From the NCBI GenBank assembly GCA_946122785.1, contig CAMGYJ010000005.1:62446200-62510199 (forward strand): a DNA stretch of 64,000 nucleotides, in the 5' to 3' direction. Below are positions 12,130 through 23,256 of the stretch, piece by piece. The stretch is from Linum tenue (Eukaryota > Streptophyta > Magnoliopsida > Malpighiales > Linaceae). The notes under the pieces were generated by a model that saw only the letters and a list, made by a program, of their open reading frames with translations, was not told the DNA's origin and did not search any database. Each line of letters begins with the position of its first letter. Position 1 is the stretch's first letter. Both the position numbers and the translations under genes were made by a program.

Positions 12130-13225
12130 ACATCTTGATGCTAACTTGCCAACAAGTTCATCTTGTTGACTTGGTACCTTGGTCAACCCCCACCCTCGAG
12201 ATTCCACACTTAGTCTTGAGAATCTAGAAATTGCCTGTGACGTCTTGGTACCTTGTCAGGTGGCCACCTTAGGTGGTCTCCAGAATTAGTTTTTTAGAGA
12301 TTATTAAGTTGGTACCTTGGTGGCCTATTGGACACCTTGTCACCATCTCCTAGGGTTGGTACCCTACCAGCTTGCAACCAAACTCATCTTGTTGGCTTGG
12401 TCTCCATACTTATTATTTGGAGTCTCATTAAGTTGGTACCTTGTCGCTCTGCCAGCTTCTTACCTTGTTGACCCTAAGCATATCTCATCGACTTGACACC
12501 TAGTTCCATATTTCCATATCTTGTCTCATCATCTTGACACCCTGTTCCATATTTTCACATTTAGTTTTCAGGAGGTTTGGCAACTTGATATCAAGCCTGT
12601 CTTATCGCCTTAGTACCCTGGCTTCTTTCTATCAACCCATAAGGATTCCAGTCTTAGCCAAATTTCATAGCTAACAAGTCTTTCTTGCCGACTGGTACGC
12701 TGTTTCCTGGCTACCAAACTTGTCTTGTTTCCAGACTTTGTCAAATTTCATATTTTGTCTTGTTCCATATTTCCATATCTTGTCTCATCGACTTGACACC
12801 CTGTTCCATATTTCCATATTTAGTTTTTAGGAGGTTTGGCAACTTGATGCCAAGCATGTATTGTTGGCTTAGTACCATGTCGCCTTGTTATCAACCTATC
12901 AGGATTTCAGTCAGCCAATTTTGTAGCTAACAAGTCTGTCATGCCGACTTGGTATCATGTTGCCTGGCTACCAAGTCTATCTTGTCGGCTTGGTACCTTA
13001 TTGCCTGGCAACCAAACTTGTCTTGTTTCCATACTTAGTCAAATTTCATATTTTGGTACCAAGCTTATATAGTCGGCTTGTTACCTTGTTGCATGCCTAC
13101 CAAACATGTCTTACCGACTTGGAATCAAGACTTAGTTTTTTTTTATGGTTCCCTAGGTGGTACCCGATTTGGTATCCCGTTGCCTACTACCGAGTCTGCA
13201 TTGTTTTCGGATTTAATTTTCTTAT
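12130..13225. repeat. Satellite-like array built on a 'cttggtaccttg' theme
   Basis: A degenerate motif containing 'ttggtacctt' and 'gccaagc/accaagtc' recurs at least ten times. Two longer copies (about 12526-12762 and 12778-13056) align over most of their length, showing a tandem duplication of about 250-280 bp. No coding frame is convincing. The array directly follows the LINE ORF1 fragment. Confidence 0.55.
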
Positions 13226-13318
13226 ATGAACCTTTTTTTCAAGTAATGACAAGGTAAAATAGAAATAAACTCGACCCAATACCCAACAAGCAAAAGATAG
13301 TGAAGCCAACCTACAAAG

Positions 13319-14530
13319 TCAAAGAAAGCTATCTCTACAAGGACAACAACAAGGCTTGTCTTGCCACTCTATGGGCAGCCCAATTGACAGTCCTGGGACC
13401 GACCTAAATTCTTTACAAGAAGTATAAGAATGCAACAACTGATAAGAATCACGAAGTAAAGGGCTTCCCACGGAGTCTTCACAACATCTACCGTCAAGTT
13501 GCCGAATCACCACTTTAGAAGTCAAAACATGTCACCACCAGATACCAAAATTTTCCGTTGGGGCGGAGTAAATCAATTTACTTAATTCCACCATAGTACA
13601 GAGATGAAGAGCAAGTGGACAATGGAAAAAGAGGTGTTCAATACTATCTTGACTATCCCAGTAGACTAGGCAGCGAACAAGGCAGTTAATTCAACGAGAA
13701 CTAAGGGCCACCAATGTTGGCAGAACTACTTTCAAGCATTGCCATAGAAAGAAGTTTAGCTTAGGTGGGATGTCAAATGCCCAATTTCTTTTCCAAATAA
13801 GGGGGCCGGGGGTCTATAATATGAGCCACTGATTCACTACTATCTATCAAGATATTTGCCAAAGCAAGCTGGTAGCCTGTTTTAACCGAATAAGACCCAT
13901 TTTTTGTGAAGTGTCAAATTTGTTTATCTTGTTGTGGTAGTATGGGAACTACCATCTTGCAAATGAGTTCTAATGATTTCTCCTTGAAACAATACCTTAG
14001 TCTAGGGACATGTCATACCCCTTGTCCTTCTCTAACAAAAAAGACACTCAAGGATTATTATTTCCTTATTGAAGCCTCAGTTCGAGAGGGGAGGGATTAT
14101 CAGATAATAACGAATTATCTTTGAATGCATTTATATATTTTTCATCCCCTACCTGCCAACACATTCCTTAAAGGAGGAGATCTCATCTAAATAAAGTACT
14201 TCTACACCCCCAAAAAGGGTTAGAGTATATGGAAGCGTTCAAGATTGTACTTTGACTGAAGTACCTTCCGTAATACAAACGAATAAGAAGTGAGTCAGGA
14301 TTTGACCAAATGCGCCAGCAAAGCTTGGCTAATAGAGCTTGATTGAACGCCCTAAAATCCCTGAAACCTATCCCTCCATGAAATTTACTTTGGGATAGTC
14401 CTTTCCAAGAAACCCAATGAATTGGATGGTCAAAATTATGAGAGGGTCCCCACCAAAATTTTGCCATAAGCCCATTTAAATGTCGGCAAGTGTCAACCGG
14501 GAACTTAAAGTAAGACATACCGCGGGCCGG
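13319..14530 (-). pseudogene. LINE ORF2 C-terminal part (RT thumb, zf-RVT)
   Basis: At 14183-14518 the frame shows FWWGPSHNFDHPIHWVSWKG and GGIGFRDF, the typical post-RT region of plant LINE ORF2. Further downstream come a LNFFLWQ-like stretch and an EHLFFHCPLA zinc-type motif (about 13620-13790). Several stops interrupt it. The RT catalytic palm is absent. It belongs with the ORF1 at 14753-16340. Confidence 0.65.
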
Positions 14531-14752
14531 TATATTAGTAGCGGAAGTCCTGATTGAAGTATTCTGACATGCCGGAAGGATCTTTAATATGACAATAAGA
14601 AAAATCTAATGAGGACATAAAGGAAGAAATCGTACTCCTAGATGACATTATTTCACTAAGGAAAAGAAACGATTTAGCCAAACAACGATGGCTTTTAATC
14701 GTTTGGAATGTCAAGGGACTCCCCACACCGTGTCAATTCCACGCAAATACAT

Positions 14753-16340
14753 TCATTTATTGGTTTGGGGCCACTTGGGCTTGGCTACCTCCACTTTTTT
14801 CGAATTTTTTGGCTCTGATTCCACCACGCCTTCCTCCGGCTCCCGGATGCATATCAGTGCATTTCTATGAGCATAAACAATAGAAGATCTCGATGATTCC
14901 AACATAATAGCCTTCCCTTTCGACTTCCTATCAACGAATAGTCCAAGAGGGGAGCATGACATTGCGGATTCTGAAGATAGTAAATGGGCCTCGAGGTTTA
15001 GAACGCCCAATTCTCAAAATCCAAAGGGTTAAGATTCACCCAAATCTTCAAATAAAAAATCTCGATTTTCATCACAAAATAAGTTACCTAGCTCAAATGA
15101 TTGGGTTGGTTCCTGCACTTGCAATGGAATCAGATCTTCCTTGATTGGGCTTGTCTCAATACTTCCTACTTATTTCTATTTTTAGTCTTGCCCTCCCCAA
15201 CAGGCCCAATGGCCATTAGAATCGCATCCTCATGTTGACTTGTAAATGACCTTCTACTCGGCCCAGGTAAGAGCCCAACAACAACTCTCTTCAGCCAGAG
15301 CCGGATGCTTCCTTCAATGAGTGTTGGGCTTGAAAATGGGCGAGTTTTTGGAGATTGCAGTTGGGCTTAAATGCGCCTATTCCCCCTCTCCCCCTTTAGG
15401 TTCCCCTGCCTACCACTGAACGAGACAACACTGGAGGAGAGTGCCTCTGATTCTGATGAGAAGACGACCCTTCCAGCAGTAGTCGTGCACCAATATGACG
15501 TGGGGCAGTTTGCTCATTTTGTCTACAAACATTAGCTCCTCTATTACGGCCGCCATTGCATATCGATGCATATGAAAATTCATTGATTTTAGGACCCATT
15601 TTATTTCCAATGATTCCCAAACCGAAACCATCGTCTCCTGTAACCAATCAAAAGAACAGTTATGCTGATTATGGCCAATACGTCTACAACGGAAGCATGT
15701 CGTCTTTACACCCTCATATATTAGAGAGACCCAGAAGGAGGGAGCAACAGATCCATCAGGTTTCCTCATCATTGCTTCAAGCCTGTGTTGGAGAGGGGTC
15801 GATACATCAATCAAAACTTTAGCTTTGAAGACACATCCCAGGCTCTACCAAACCGCATACATAGCAGCGTCCTCCACGGTGCCTAGGCTTGAAGCCAGCA
15901 ACGCACCAAGAGCCACTGTTCAATACTCTTCTGGCATCTCCCAGAGTTGTCCTGTATATGGCACCCTTGCCAATTCCTGGACTAGTTCTTCCGGGGGAGT
16001 CTCCCACTTCTTAAACGTGAGGATTTTCGATTGAATGATCCATCGAGCCTTGCCAAGAGCGTCATCATAATCAGTTTGATTTGCAAAAACTATATGGAAG
16101 AATCCGAGTCCGACATCGAGAACAGTGACAGGCTGACAGCTGCTCTTTTGGACCATATATTACTGGCCATGTGTTGTGCTCGGATTCGGGATGGATGGGA
16201 TGTTAGAGGCACATTTCATACCAACTAGCTTGTTACAAGAGAGAGTAGACATCGCTATAGAGATCAAGGGGACACTCGATCGCCAAGGTCAATCAGAGCA
16301 AACTTAGCCACTTAGACCCACAAACTTGTCTTTTTCGCAA
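14753..16340 (-). pseudogene. LINE ORF1 (DUF4283 plus CCHC knuckle), broken
   Basis: A nucleic-acid-binding ORF1 of a plant LINE. Reading leftward: GFFHIVFANQTDYDDALGKA and RWIIQSKILTFKKWE (DUF4283) at about 15990-16110, then after frame changes TTCFRCRRIGHNQHNCSF (a C-x2-C-x4-H-x4-C knuckle) at about 15650-15705, then a Lys/Glu-rich tail at 14753-15010. Multiple frameshifts make it a pseudogene. Confidence 0.7.
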
Positions 16341-16556
16341 TATGTGGTAATGGGATGAAGGAGGCGCACAAACAAAGAAGAAGTCGGGTAAAAAGAGATG
16401 ATGTGATGGGCAGAGGACGACAGGTGGAATGAGAAGAGGGAAGATATGCAAGGGTTTGAATTTTTGTTTTTATTCAATTAAATTATCTTATGTGGACAAA
16501 TATGTCCCCTCAATTCTAAATTTTGAAGCTTTTAAAAGAACTCTACTTCGAGACTT

Positions 16557-17400
16557 GATCTGGCTCAGTGTTTATCAGCAATAGTAAATCCTACCGAGTG
16601 TTTCTTTAACCACCAACCATCATACATAATTTCCAACAATTTTTTTCTTCCTTTCAAAACTGCATGTTGATAAATCTGCAAATATAGAAATTCATTTCTG
16701 ACAATTGAAGTTTTTCAAATGGTTACTTTTTAAAAACTAAAAAGAATTGTGCAGATAACATTTAAGACAATTTGAAAAATCGAAAAAAATGATCAAAACC
16801 CTTCAATAGGATCTGGCTCAGTGTTTATCAGCAATAGTAAATCCTATCGAGTGTTTCTTTAACCGCCAACCATCATACATAATTTCCAACAATTTTTTTT
16901 CCTTTCAAAACTGCATGTTGATAAATCTGCAAATATAGAAATTCATTTATGACAATTGAAGTTTTTCAAATGGTTACTTTTTAAAAACTAAAAAGAATTG
17001 TGCGGATAACATTTAAGACAATTTGATAAATCGAAAAAAATGATCAAAACCCTTCAATAGGGCCTCTTCTCCAACTCCCAAACTCAAATTACTTGCTAGC
17101 ATTGTATTAATGTATCCGATTCGAAAAAAATGATCAAAACCCTTCAATAGGGCCTCTTCTCCAACTAAAAAGAATTGTGCGGATAACATTTGAGACAATT
17201 TGATAAATCGAAAAAAATGATCAAAACCCTTCAATAGAGCCTCTTCTCCAACTCCCAAACTCAAATTACTTGCTAGCATTGTATTAATGTATCCGATTCG
17301 AAAAAAATGATCAAAACCCTTCAATAGGGCCTCTTCTCCAACTCCCAAACTCAAATTACTTACTAGCGTTGTATTAATCTATCCGATTCCGATGCCACAT
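16557..17400. repeat. Nested tandem repeats downstream of the Yippee-like gene
   Basis: A unit of about 250 bp beginning 'gatctggctcagtgtttatc' occurs at about 16557 and 16809, nearly identical. A shorter unit beginning 'cgaaaaaaatgatcaaaacc' recurs at about 16785, 17032, 17120, 17208 and 17299, followed by 'cttcaatagggcctcttctcc' and about 60 bp of variable extension. The two arrays overlap, so the second appears to have expanded from the end of the first. It contains no gene. Confidence 0.8.
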
Positions 17401-17412
17401 TCATATACATGG

Positions 17413-17440
17413 GAAAGAAAGAAAGAAAGAAAGAAAGAAA
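17413..17440. repeat. GAAA microsatellite
   Basis: About seven copies of GAAA in the 3' flank of the Yippee-like gene. Confidence 0.9.
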
Positions 17441-17838
17441 CACAAGAGGTAATACTAATCATACTTCCTGAATAACAAGACTTGAATAATAACACTTCCT
17501 ATATCCGAACAGAAGGAAGAACCTCCTACATAAACTTAAGATTATCATGATTACTTTGGATGTGGTATATTATGTCTCAAATCCCTATCTTTCTACTCAT
17601 GCCGCTTAGGCCAAAATTCTGCTAAGAACAGTGAGATGTTGTGGAAAAAGTATCTAAAACCTAACGACCCAAAGCAACTTCCACCACTCAACCATCAATC
17701 TTCGACATCGCTTCCATCATCATGGCTCCAAGTATTCGGGCCCAGCACTTGAAACCTGAAGATCAACAAAGACTCAGTTCTTCAATCGCAGAAGAAAATC
17801 AAACCGTCGTTAAACGTACATACTATCAAGGGGTAGTT

Positions 17839-18692
17839 TCAGGGTAGCAATTGCCACCTCTCCAGGATGAATTTGCCTACTTTGTACTGTTGGGACTCCT
17901 CATGTGCAGCTTCCTGAAAAAGCAGTTCAGGAGTAACCGTGTGAAGCAAAGAAGGTAGTAAGAGTTGGATGGACAATCAAAATGATTCAAGAAAAAGATC
18001 CAGAGAGTGTTTACATATTTCCAGCCTACGATTGAGCCACAACCAACGCAAAAAATATCTACGACAGTGTGCATTCCAGTGAGCATGTTTCGCTCTTCTT
18101 TCTCCCCAACCATGACATTCACACTGTCATCATGGACAAACCAACTAACCATTATGCTAGGAACTGTAATCGCAAACATGGAAATCAATGACAAGTTGCA
18201 TACGACCTAGCTAATGCCAGTGCCAGGTAATGACAACGCATTCCCACGTTTCAATCAATTTCAGCTGCACATTTTCAAGCGAGAAATACTTACACCTTAT
18301 CGAAGAGGTAAGCTTCTCCATGCTTGCAAAGGAATCTCTGCAACATAGGCAGCACAGTAGATTAGACTGGCATCGATTGCCCATAAATAAGAACCATATT
18401 ACCTACCCACAGCTTCCCCAATCATACCACATGTCAGGCATACTTGCGAAACCATAAGGCACAATGGAGAATGACAATGGCGAACGAAATTAACTTAACA
18501 AGTTACCAGCATTAAAAGGAAAACAGGGTCCAACCAGAGAATCCGTCTCATGTTTTACCCAAGCACAAGAAATCGCTAGGGAAAGGGAAGGAAAACCTTG
18601 GAAAGGATATCTTCGAAAAGGGCGAGATGAGTGTGGCAGTACTTGCAGCTGTAGACGTTTCCTTCCAGATCGAGCGTAAATATCCTCCCCAT
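17839..18692 (-). CDS. Yippee-like zinc-binding protein, 4 coding exons, 107 aa
   Basis: Yippee proteins are small conserved zinc-binding proteins with a beta-tent fold. Their exact role in plants is not settled. Exons on the minus strand: 18692-18597 (ATG at 18690-18692), 18337-18294, 18123-18015, 17913-17839 (TGA). All introns start GT and end AG and the phases join cleanly. The start [19 protein letters not shown] is the family's normal N-terminus. The two zinc pairs are C16-x2-C19 and C72-x2-C75 ([13 protein letters not shown]). The core [19 protein letters not shown] lies at 53-71. The C-terminus ends ILERWQLLP, shorter than the usual 120-130 residues. The upstream leader is rich in TTC repeats and has a possible 5'UTR splice donor at 19029. 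All key residues are present, so it is likely functional. Confidence 0.92.
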
Positions 18693-19080
18693 TTTGGGCT
18701 TCCTCCCACAATTGCAGATGCTTCTTCTTCTTCTTCTTCTTCTTCTACAACTCGCCTTGAATCTCAACTGCGAATTACCCACACAGAAGAAGATTGCGGT
18801 ATAAATAAAGAAAGTGGGAGCGTAACAAGAAGAGCGAAATCTAAGGGGGAACGATCGATCCCGTATTTGGGCGCTAATCAAAACTACAATGCCGAAACAA
18901 AATTGCTCGCTCTTGTTGGTTGCAACCGCTCAAACAGAGTGAGCCGTAGGGGAATAAAAAACAGATGGAAGCAAAGAGAGCGAGAGAGAGAGAGAATTGC
19001 CGATTCCAGCCGATTGATTTGATCTTACCAGAAGTTGCCAAGGCGCGGAGAGTTGCGGGGACGTCTCAATCTCTAGTCCC
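18693..19080 (-). promoter_or_regulatory. 5' leader and promoter side of the Yippee-like gene
   Basis: Holds a TTC microsatellite (18721-18746, plus-strand sense) just upstream of the ATG, and a GAGA run at 18977-18998. A minus-strand CTTCTG|GTAAGATC donor at 19029/19028 suggests a 5'UTR intron ending at an AG near 18750. The leader boundaries are inferred and no TATA box was identified with confidence. Confidence 0.45.
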
Positions 19081-19089
19081 TCCTCCTCC

Positions 19090-20428
19090 TCCTTCGGTCC
19101 TTCTTTTATAGGAGTTTGTCACGCCGTTGGTGTGTGAGCCAATTACGAACTCTGGACTACCTACTCTAATATTAATTAACTTATTATTTATTATACTCCA
19201 AACTTTTTCACCAAGAAAGTACAACACACAAACATTCTAAGTAGTAAGTTCTAAAAATGAATAATAAAAAAAACGTATTGGAGGTTGTACAGAAAAATTA
19301 ACGCTAAGGTATTTTATGCTGAAACGTGGTTTAACAGTAGTTCAACTGTGATTCAAATATGGTCGCCGATATGGTTTCACAATCCGTACTAGAAATTCAA
19401 CCCATATATTTTTTCTTTGAACCTTGGTCAGCACTCAGCAAAGCGGTCAATTATGCATTAGGTCCATGGCCACTGGAGTAAGGTATTCAGACATGAGAAG
19501 GTGAAGGAACTTTATTTTTTACAAGGGAACTACTCAATTCGAATTCGAAGCTTTTAACACTTTCAAATCTCTTGTAGAAATAAATTATATGTTATTGTTT
19601 TCTATATGCGACTCAATGTTATCTTAAAATAAGAGGAACACTAGCAATATTTCCTGAATGATGATATTGAATTCCATTTCGATTTTCGAATGAAGCATGA
19701 CGTGATCAACAAGCAACCCATGTTACAGGACTCTTCTTAGTTATCTTACACTCTTAGGAGTCCTCTCGCCTTCTCAGTTTAGGTTTCTGTTCCTTTCTTT
19801 CTGTAATGCGAGTTCAGCCAATTTGGTGGCTCATTTATTCGGCATGAATAAGCCTTCTTTTAATCTAGCTAGCAACTTGAAATCAATCTAATTTCGATTG
19901 ATCTTATGCAAGTGGAAATGGTAATGAAACTAAACCAGATCATTGCCAAACAAATCAAAGCACAATATCCATCTCTACTTCAAAACCTCCTTATCAGCGG
20001 GAAAAACCAGCAGCAATTACTGATACTACGAGCATCAGCATTGCACCCTACCGTATCCACCACAGATACAGAGGGGGAGGAACAACAGGCAGACACATAC
20101 CGCGACTGCCCAGTAATAGAACAATACAGCACAAATTGATCATCATAAAGAGAAGGGCTGATGGCCTCAATGATACTTCGTAGAAGAAAGTACGAAGAAT
20201 GTCAAGAATTCTCTCTAATCATCCGATAGCAGGTTATCACTAGCTCAAGTTTCACGGCCAAAATTGTGGAATCGAGATTCAAGAGATTAAAAACTGCAAC
20301 ATATGGCAGTAATGCAACAACCAAAAGAATGCCTGATGAAATGAGCCACAAAATATAAAAATGCTTCCTTCAACAATCTATCTGCATCTCCAACTTACAG
20401 AGGCAGAGTCTATTTTGTTGATGTTTCA
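19090..20428. other. Spacer between the Yippee-like and IMP2-like genes
   Basis: No coding frame is supported. The part nearest 20429 should include the IMP2-like 3'UTR. Otherwise it is AT-rich single-copy-looking sequence, with no inverted repeats or transposon ends noticed. Confidence 0.4.
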
Positions 20429-21273
20429 TCAGGAGGGACACAGCCTGCCTTCTGGGACTTTTCGCTCTACTTCACCCATCCTTTGAGGTGGCCATACAAT
20501 CCGGACAACTCGACCACTTGCTAGTCCCAATGGAATCTGCCATCAGCCATCAACTTCAGGTTAGAAACTGAATAGACAATGCACAAGGTAGACAACATCT
20601 GGTTGGCTATGTCATTACCGGGCCAAAAGATCGGGAATCCATGCTGGGAATCTCATTGTCTCCCTCAACCCAGCAATGGCCTTCTGGAACCTTGACCACA
20701 TCATATGTATGTGGAGTTCCAACCCAATCACCAGGTAACCCTATTATCCTCTTTACCAGTTTCTCCTTGTGATCAACTGGAGAACTGAACAAGTATCAGA
20801 AAATGAGCACGCAACATATAAAAACCTTTGCTATGCTTCCTAATATAATATATATGAAACCTAAAATCTTCCATGCCCCAGTTCTGAAAGAAATCAACAA
20901 CTACTTGGCTAGCTATCCGGAAATCAATTGGCCGGAGAACCTACCGGAAAACAACAACGTCGCCGCGGGAGAAATTGTACCGCCGGAGGCATAACTTCTC
21001 TACCATCACTCGGTCGTCTGTAGAAGCACACAAATCAGCATAAATCACCATTCAGATTCGTACATACAACAAGGTGTAGTAAAGATTTGAGCAAAGAGTA
21101 ATATTGGGTGACGAACCAAAGAGGGGATTGGTTTCCGGATTAAACGTCGGCGACATGGATCGACCACGAACTGGGACAACGCTAGCGAATCTGTCTGTGA
21201 TTGGAACTCCAATAAGCCCCAGCACAAAGAACTTCTTTGCTGCACTGACCAAAACTTCACGAGCTGCCGCCAT
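20429..21273 (-). CDS. IMP2-like: Mitochondrial inner membrane protease subunit 2 (IMP2-like), 4 coding exons, 167 aa
   Basis: A type-I signal-peptidase-family Ser/Lys protease of the mitochondrial inner membrane. With subunit 1 it removes sorting signals from proteins sent to the intermembrane space. Exons on the minus strand: 21273-21117, 21017-20945, 20784-20619, 20536-20429 (TGA). All introns are GT-AG and the phases join. A hydrophobic segment at about residues 15-26 could be the membrane anchor. The catalytic Ser is S39 in VRGRSMSPTF. The probable catalytic Lys is K88 in LVKRIIGLPGDW. The conserved HCWVEGDN and DSRSFGP box follows, then PLGLASGRV and WPPQR. Yeast Imp2 uses Ser41/Lys91, so spacing fits. 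The start at 21273 gives the usual short N-terminus. A Mutator foldback element lies about 430 bp upstream of the ATG. Confidence 0.93.
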
Positions 21274-21640
21274 GTCAGCTACAAGATGATGCCGCCCGTC
21301 AGGTGGATATCGGCCACTATCTGAGAGCCAGGCATCGAACAATGAGCGAGGAATAGAAGACGCGGATGCTGGAATACGACGGGGCGGGGAGGCAGGGGTT
21401 GACGGCGGACGAGAGAGTGAGAGACAACAAAGAGACGGCGCGACTGGTGCGAGCTACAGAAGCATAATGGAGGTTACCCTCGGCCACGATGAACTGGCGG
21501 TGAGCGACGCAGGAAGGGGAACTGGCAGATGGCAGAGTGGGGAGGCTCAGATTTGAAGGAATCGGGCTGCAGCAGGGAGAATTGGGGAGATAAAGCCCTA
21601 ATTTGGGGATTTTGGACTTTCCTCTCTCTTCTTCGTTAAT
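21274..21640 (-). promoter_or_regulatory. 5' leader and proximal promoter of the IMP2-like gene
   Basis: GC-rich sequence upstream of the ATG, with a pyrimidine-rich stretch on the plus strand near 21618-21632 (purine-rich on the gene strand). No clear TATA box was identified. A 5' leader of a few hundred bases is plausible but its start cannot be fixed. Confidence 0.35.
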
Positions 21641-21706
21641 CCGCGATGGGGTATGTCGAAGCTACCGGCTGGGGCATGGGTGTTGGACGGTTAGCCCACG
21701 AAACAA

Positions 21707-22676
21707 GGAAAAAATCCCAAAATATACATGTTTTTAAAAAAAACTTCTAAAATACACATGGTTGGGCATCACCGCTGTTGTCAACCGCAGTGAATGCATT
21801 CACCGCGGCAAACCAAAGCGGTGAATGCATCATCGTGGTTGACGGTCGCGGTGAATGCCTGACGTAAAACTGAAACTTCAAACAAACGTAACTTTGCGCT
21901 CGGTTATCTGATTGTAGCGAATTTTTTTTTTGATTCCACATAACTTTTCAAGATCTTTCAATCTAAAATAAGACTTAATTCCAAAAAAAATTATTTGCTA
22001 CCCGGAACGAGCAATTTTTCGATTTTGACAAACTTTGGAAGATCATAACTTTGTACTCCACAATCCGAATGTCATGAAATTTATTTTAATTTTACATAAA
22101 TTTTGAAGCACTACAACTTTGATTATAACCATAATTTTGGAAAGTATGTGGATTTGTGAAAAGTAAAGGCAAAGTTATTCCCAAAATCCCGTATAACCAA
22201 AAATACTTCTTTTTTAAAAAATTATTTCCTAGTCAAAGTTGTATTTCTTAAAAAGTTATGCGCAATAAAAAAAAACTTTACGACTTTCGGATTGAGGAGC
22301 TAAAAGTTATGTCCTTCCAAAGTTTGGCAAAATCGAAAAATTGCTCGTTCGGGGTAACAAACGACATTTTTTGAGATGAAGTCTTATTACAGATTGAAAG
22401 ATCTTGAAAAGTTATATGGAATCAAAAAAATATTTCGCTACAATCGGATAACCGAGCTCAAAGTTACGCTTGTTTGAAGTTTCAGAGTTAAGTCGGGCAT
22501 TCACCGCGGCTGTCAACCGCGGTGATGCATTCACCGCTTTGGTCTGCCGCGGTGAATGCATTCACTGCGGTTGACAACAGCGGTGATGCCCAAACATGTG
22601 TATTTTGGGAAATTTTTTTATAACGTGTGTATTTTGGGAATTTTTTTTATAAAACATGTGTATTTTTGGAATTCAT
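21707..22676. mobile_element. Mutator-type foldback element, 970 bp, 11-bp target duplication
   Basis: The two halves are inverted copies of each other around a centre near 22190, with arms of roughly 440-480 bp. Both flanks carry CCACGAAACAA (21696-21706 and 22677-22687), an 11-bp duplication that fits Mutator-like transposition (usually 9-11 bp). Outer arms hold runs of 'aaaatacacatg' (two in the left arm, three in the right). Next come clusters of CACCGCGGT/ACCGCGGTGAATGC palindromes, then a long AT-rich arm. No transposase frame is present, so it is non-autonomous. Confidence 0.9.
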
Positions 22677-22701
22677 CCACGAAACAACCGGTTCAGGTGA
22701 G

Positions 22702-23256
22702 TAGGGGTGTAAACGTGACCCTAAAAATCCTTTGACCTGCCTCGATCCGCGCAGAGTTGGTGCAGATAAGTTATCTACAGGGTCAGTTTAGCGTCGGGTC
22801 GCCTTTTAATCTTGTAAGGGTCGGGGTGGGTCGGATCAGTTTAGGGTCGGGACATTTTTTGACCCTGTGACCTTTAGAAATGAAATTTCACATACAAACA
22901 CATTGGATCTGTTTGTAAAGTTTAGGTACTAAATTGTAAAAATAAATAAATTTGGGTACCAAAACATAATTTTACCGTCAAAATTTAAGGACTTATTTGT
23001 AAAAAAAATAAATTTTAGGTACTAAATTATATAAAAAAATTGGGTACCAAAAAGTCATTTGTAAAAAATTCAGTATGTTGATAAGGGTCGACCCACTGAC
23101 CCGACCTTCCCTGACCTGCCTCGATCCTAGAGGGTCAAACAGGGTCAAGAAGGAAATAGGGGCGGGTTGGGTCAGTTATACATCTTGACCCTTTAGGGAC
23201 GGGTCAGACAGGGTCGAGTCAGGGTCAAAGGTGGGTCAGGGTAATTTTCAGCTCTA
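22702..23256. mobile_element. hAT-type MITE, 555 bp, perfect 8-bp target duplication
   Basis: CAGGTGAG flanks both ends exactly (22694-22701 and 23257-23264). Termini read TAGGGGTGTAAACGTGACCC and, on the complement, TAGAGCTGAAAATTACCCT, an imperfect inverted repeat. The interior is built of GGGTCGGG/GACCTGCC-like short repeats near both ends. No transposase frame. Confidence 0.85.

Larger units (their letters stand above)
13232..16440 (-). mobile_element. Internally deleted LINE retrotransposon (minus strand)
   Basis: It reads from about 16440 down to an A-tail, seen on the plus strand as the T-run at 13231-13239. ORF1 (DUF4283, zinc knuckle) lies at 14753-16340. The C-terminal part of ORF2 lies at 13319-14530. 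The endonuclease and most of the RT are missing between them. No target duplication was identified. Confidence 0.6.

Noticed and set aside
17030..17340. Regular direct repeats reminiscent of a CRISPR array
   Set aside because: The units are long and imperfect, the spacers are parts of the same repeat, and the genome is a plant's.
17013..17354. Repeated 'GVGEEALLKGFDHFF' peptide on the minus strand, looking like a repeat protein
   Set aside because: It is the translation of a noncoding tandem repeat whose unit lengths vary; no start context or conservation.
18627..19022. 131-residue plus-strand frame with a Ser run
   Set aside because: It is antisense to the first Yippee-like exon and its TTC-repeat leader; the Ser run is the microsatellite.
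20803..20994. 63-residue plus-strand frame between IMP2-like exons
   Set aside because: It runs antisense across an intron and exon 2 of the IMP2-like gene and has no family resemblance.
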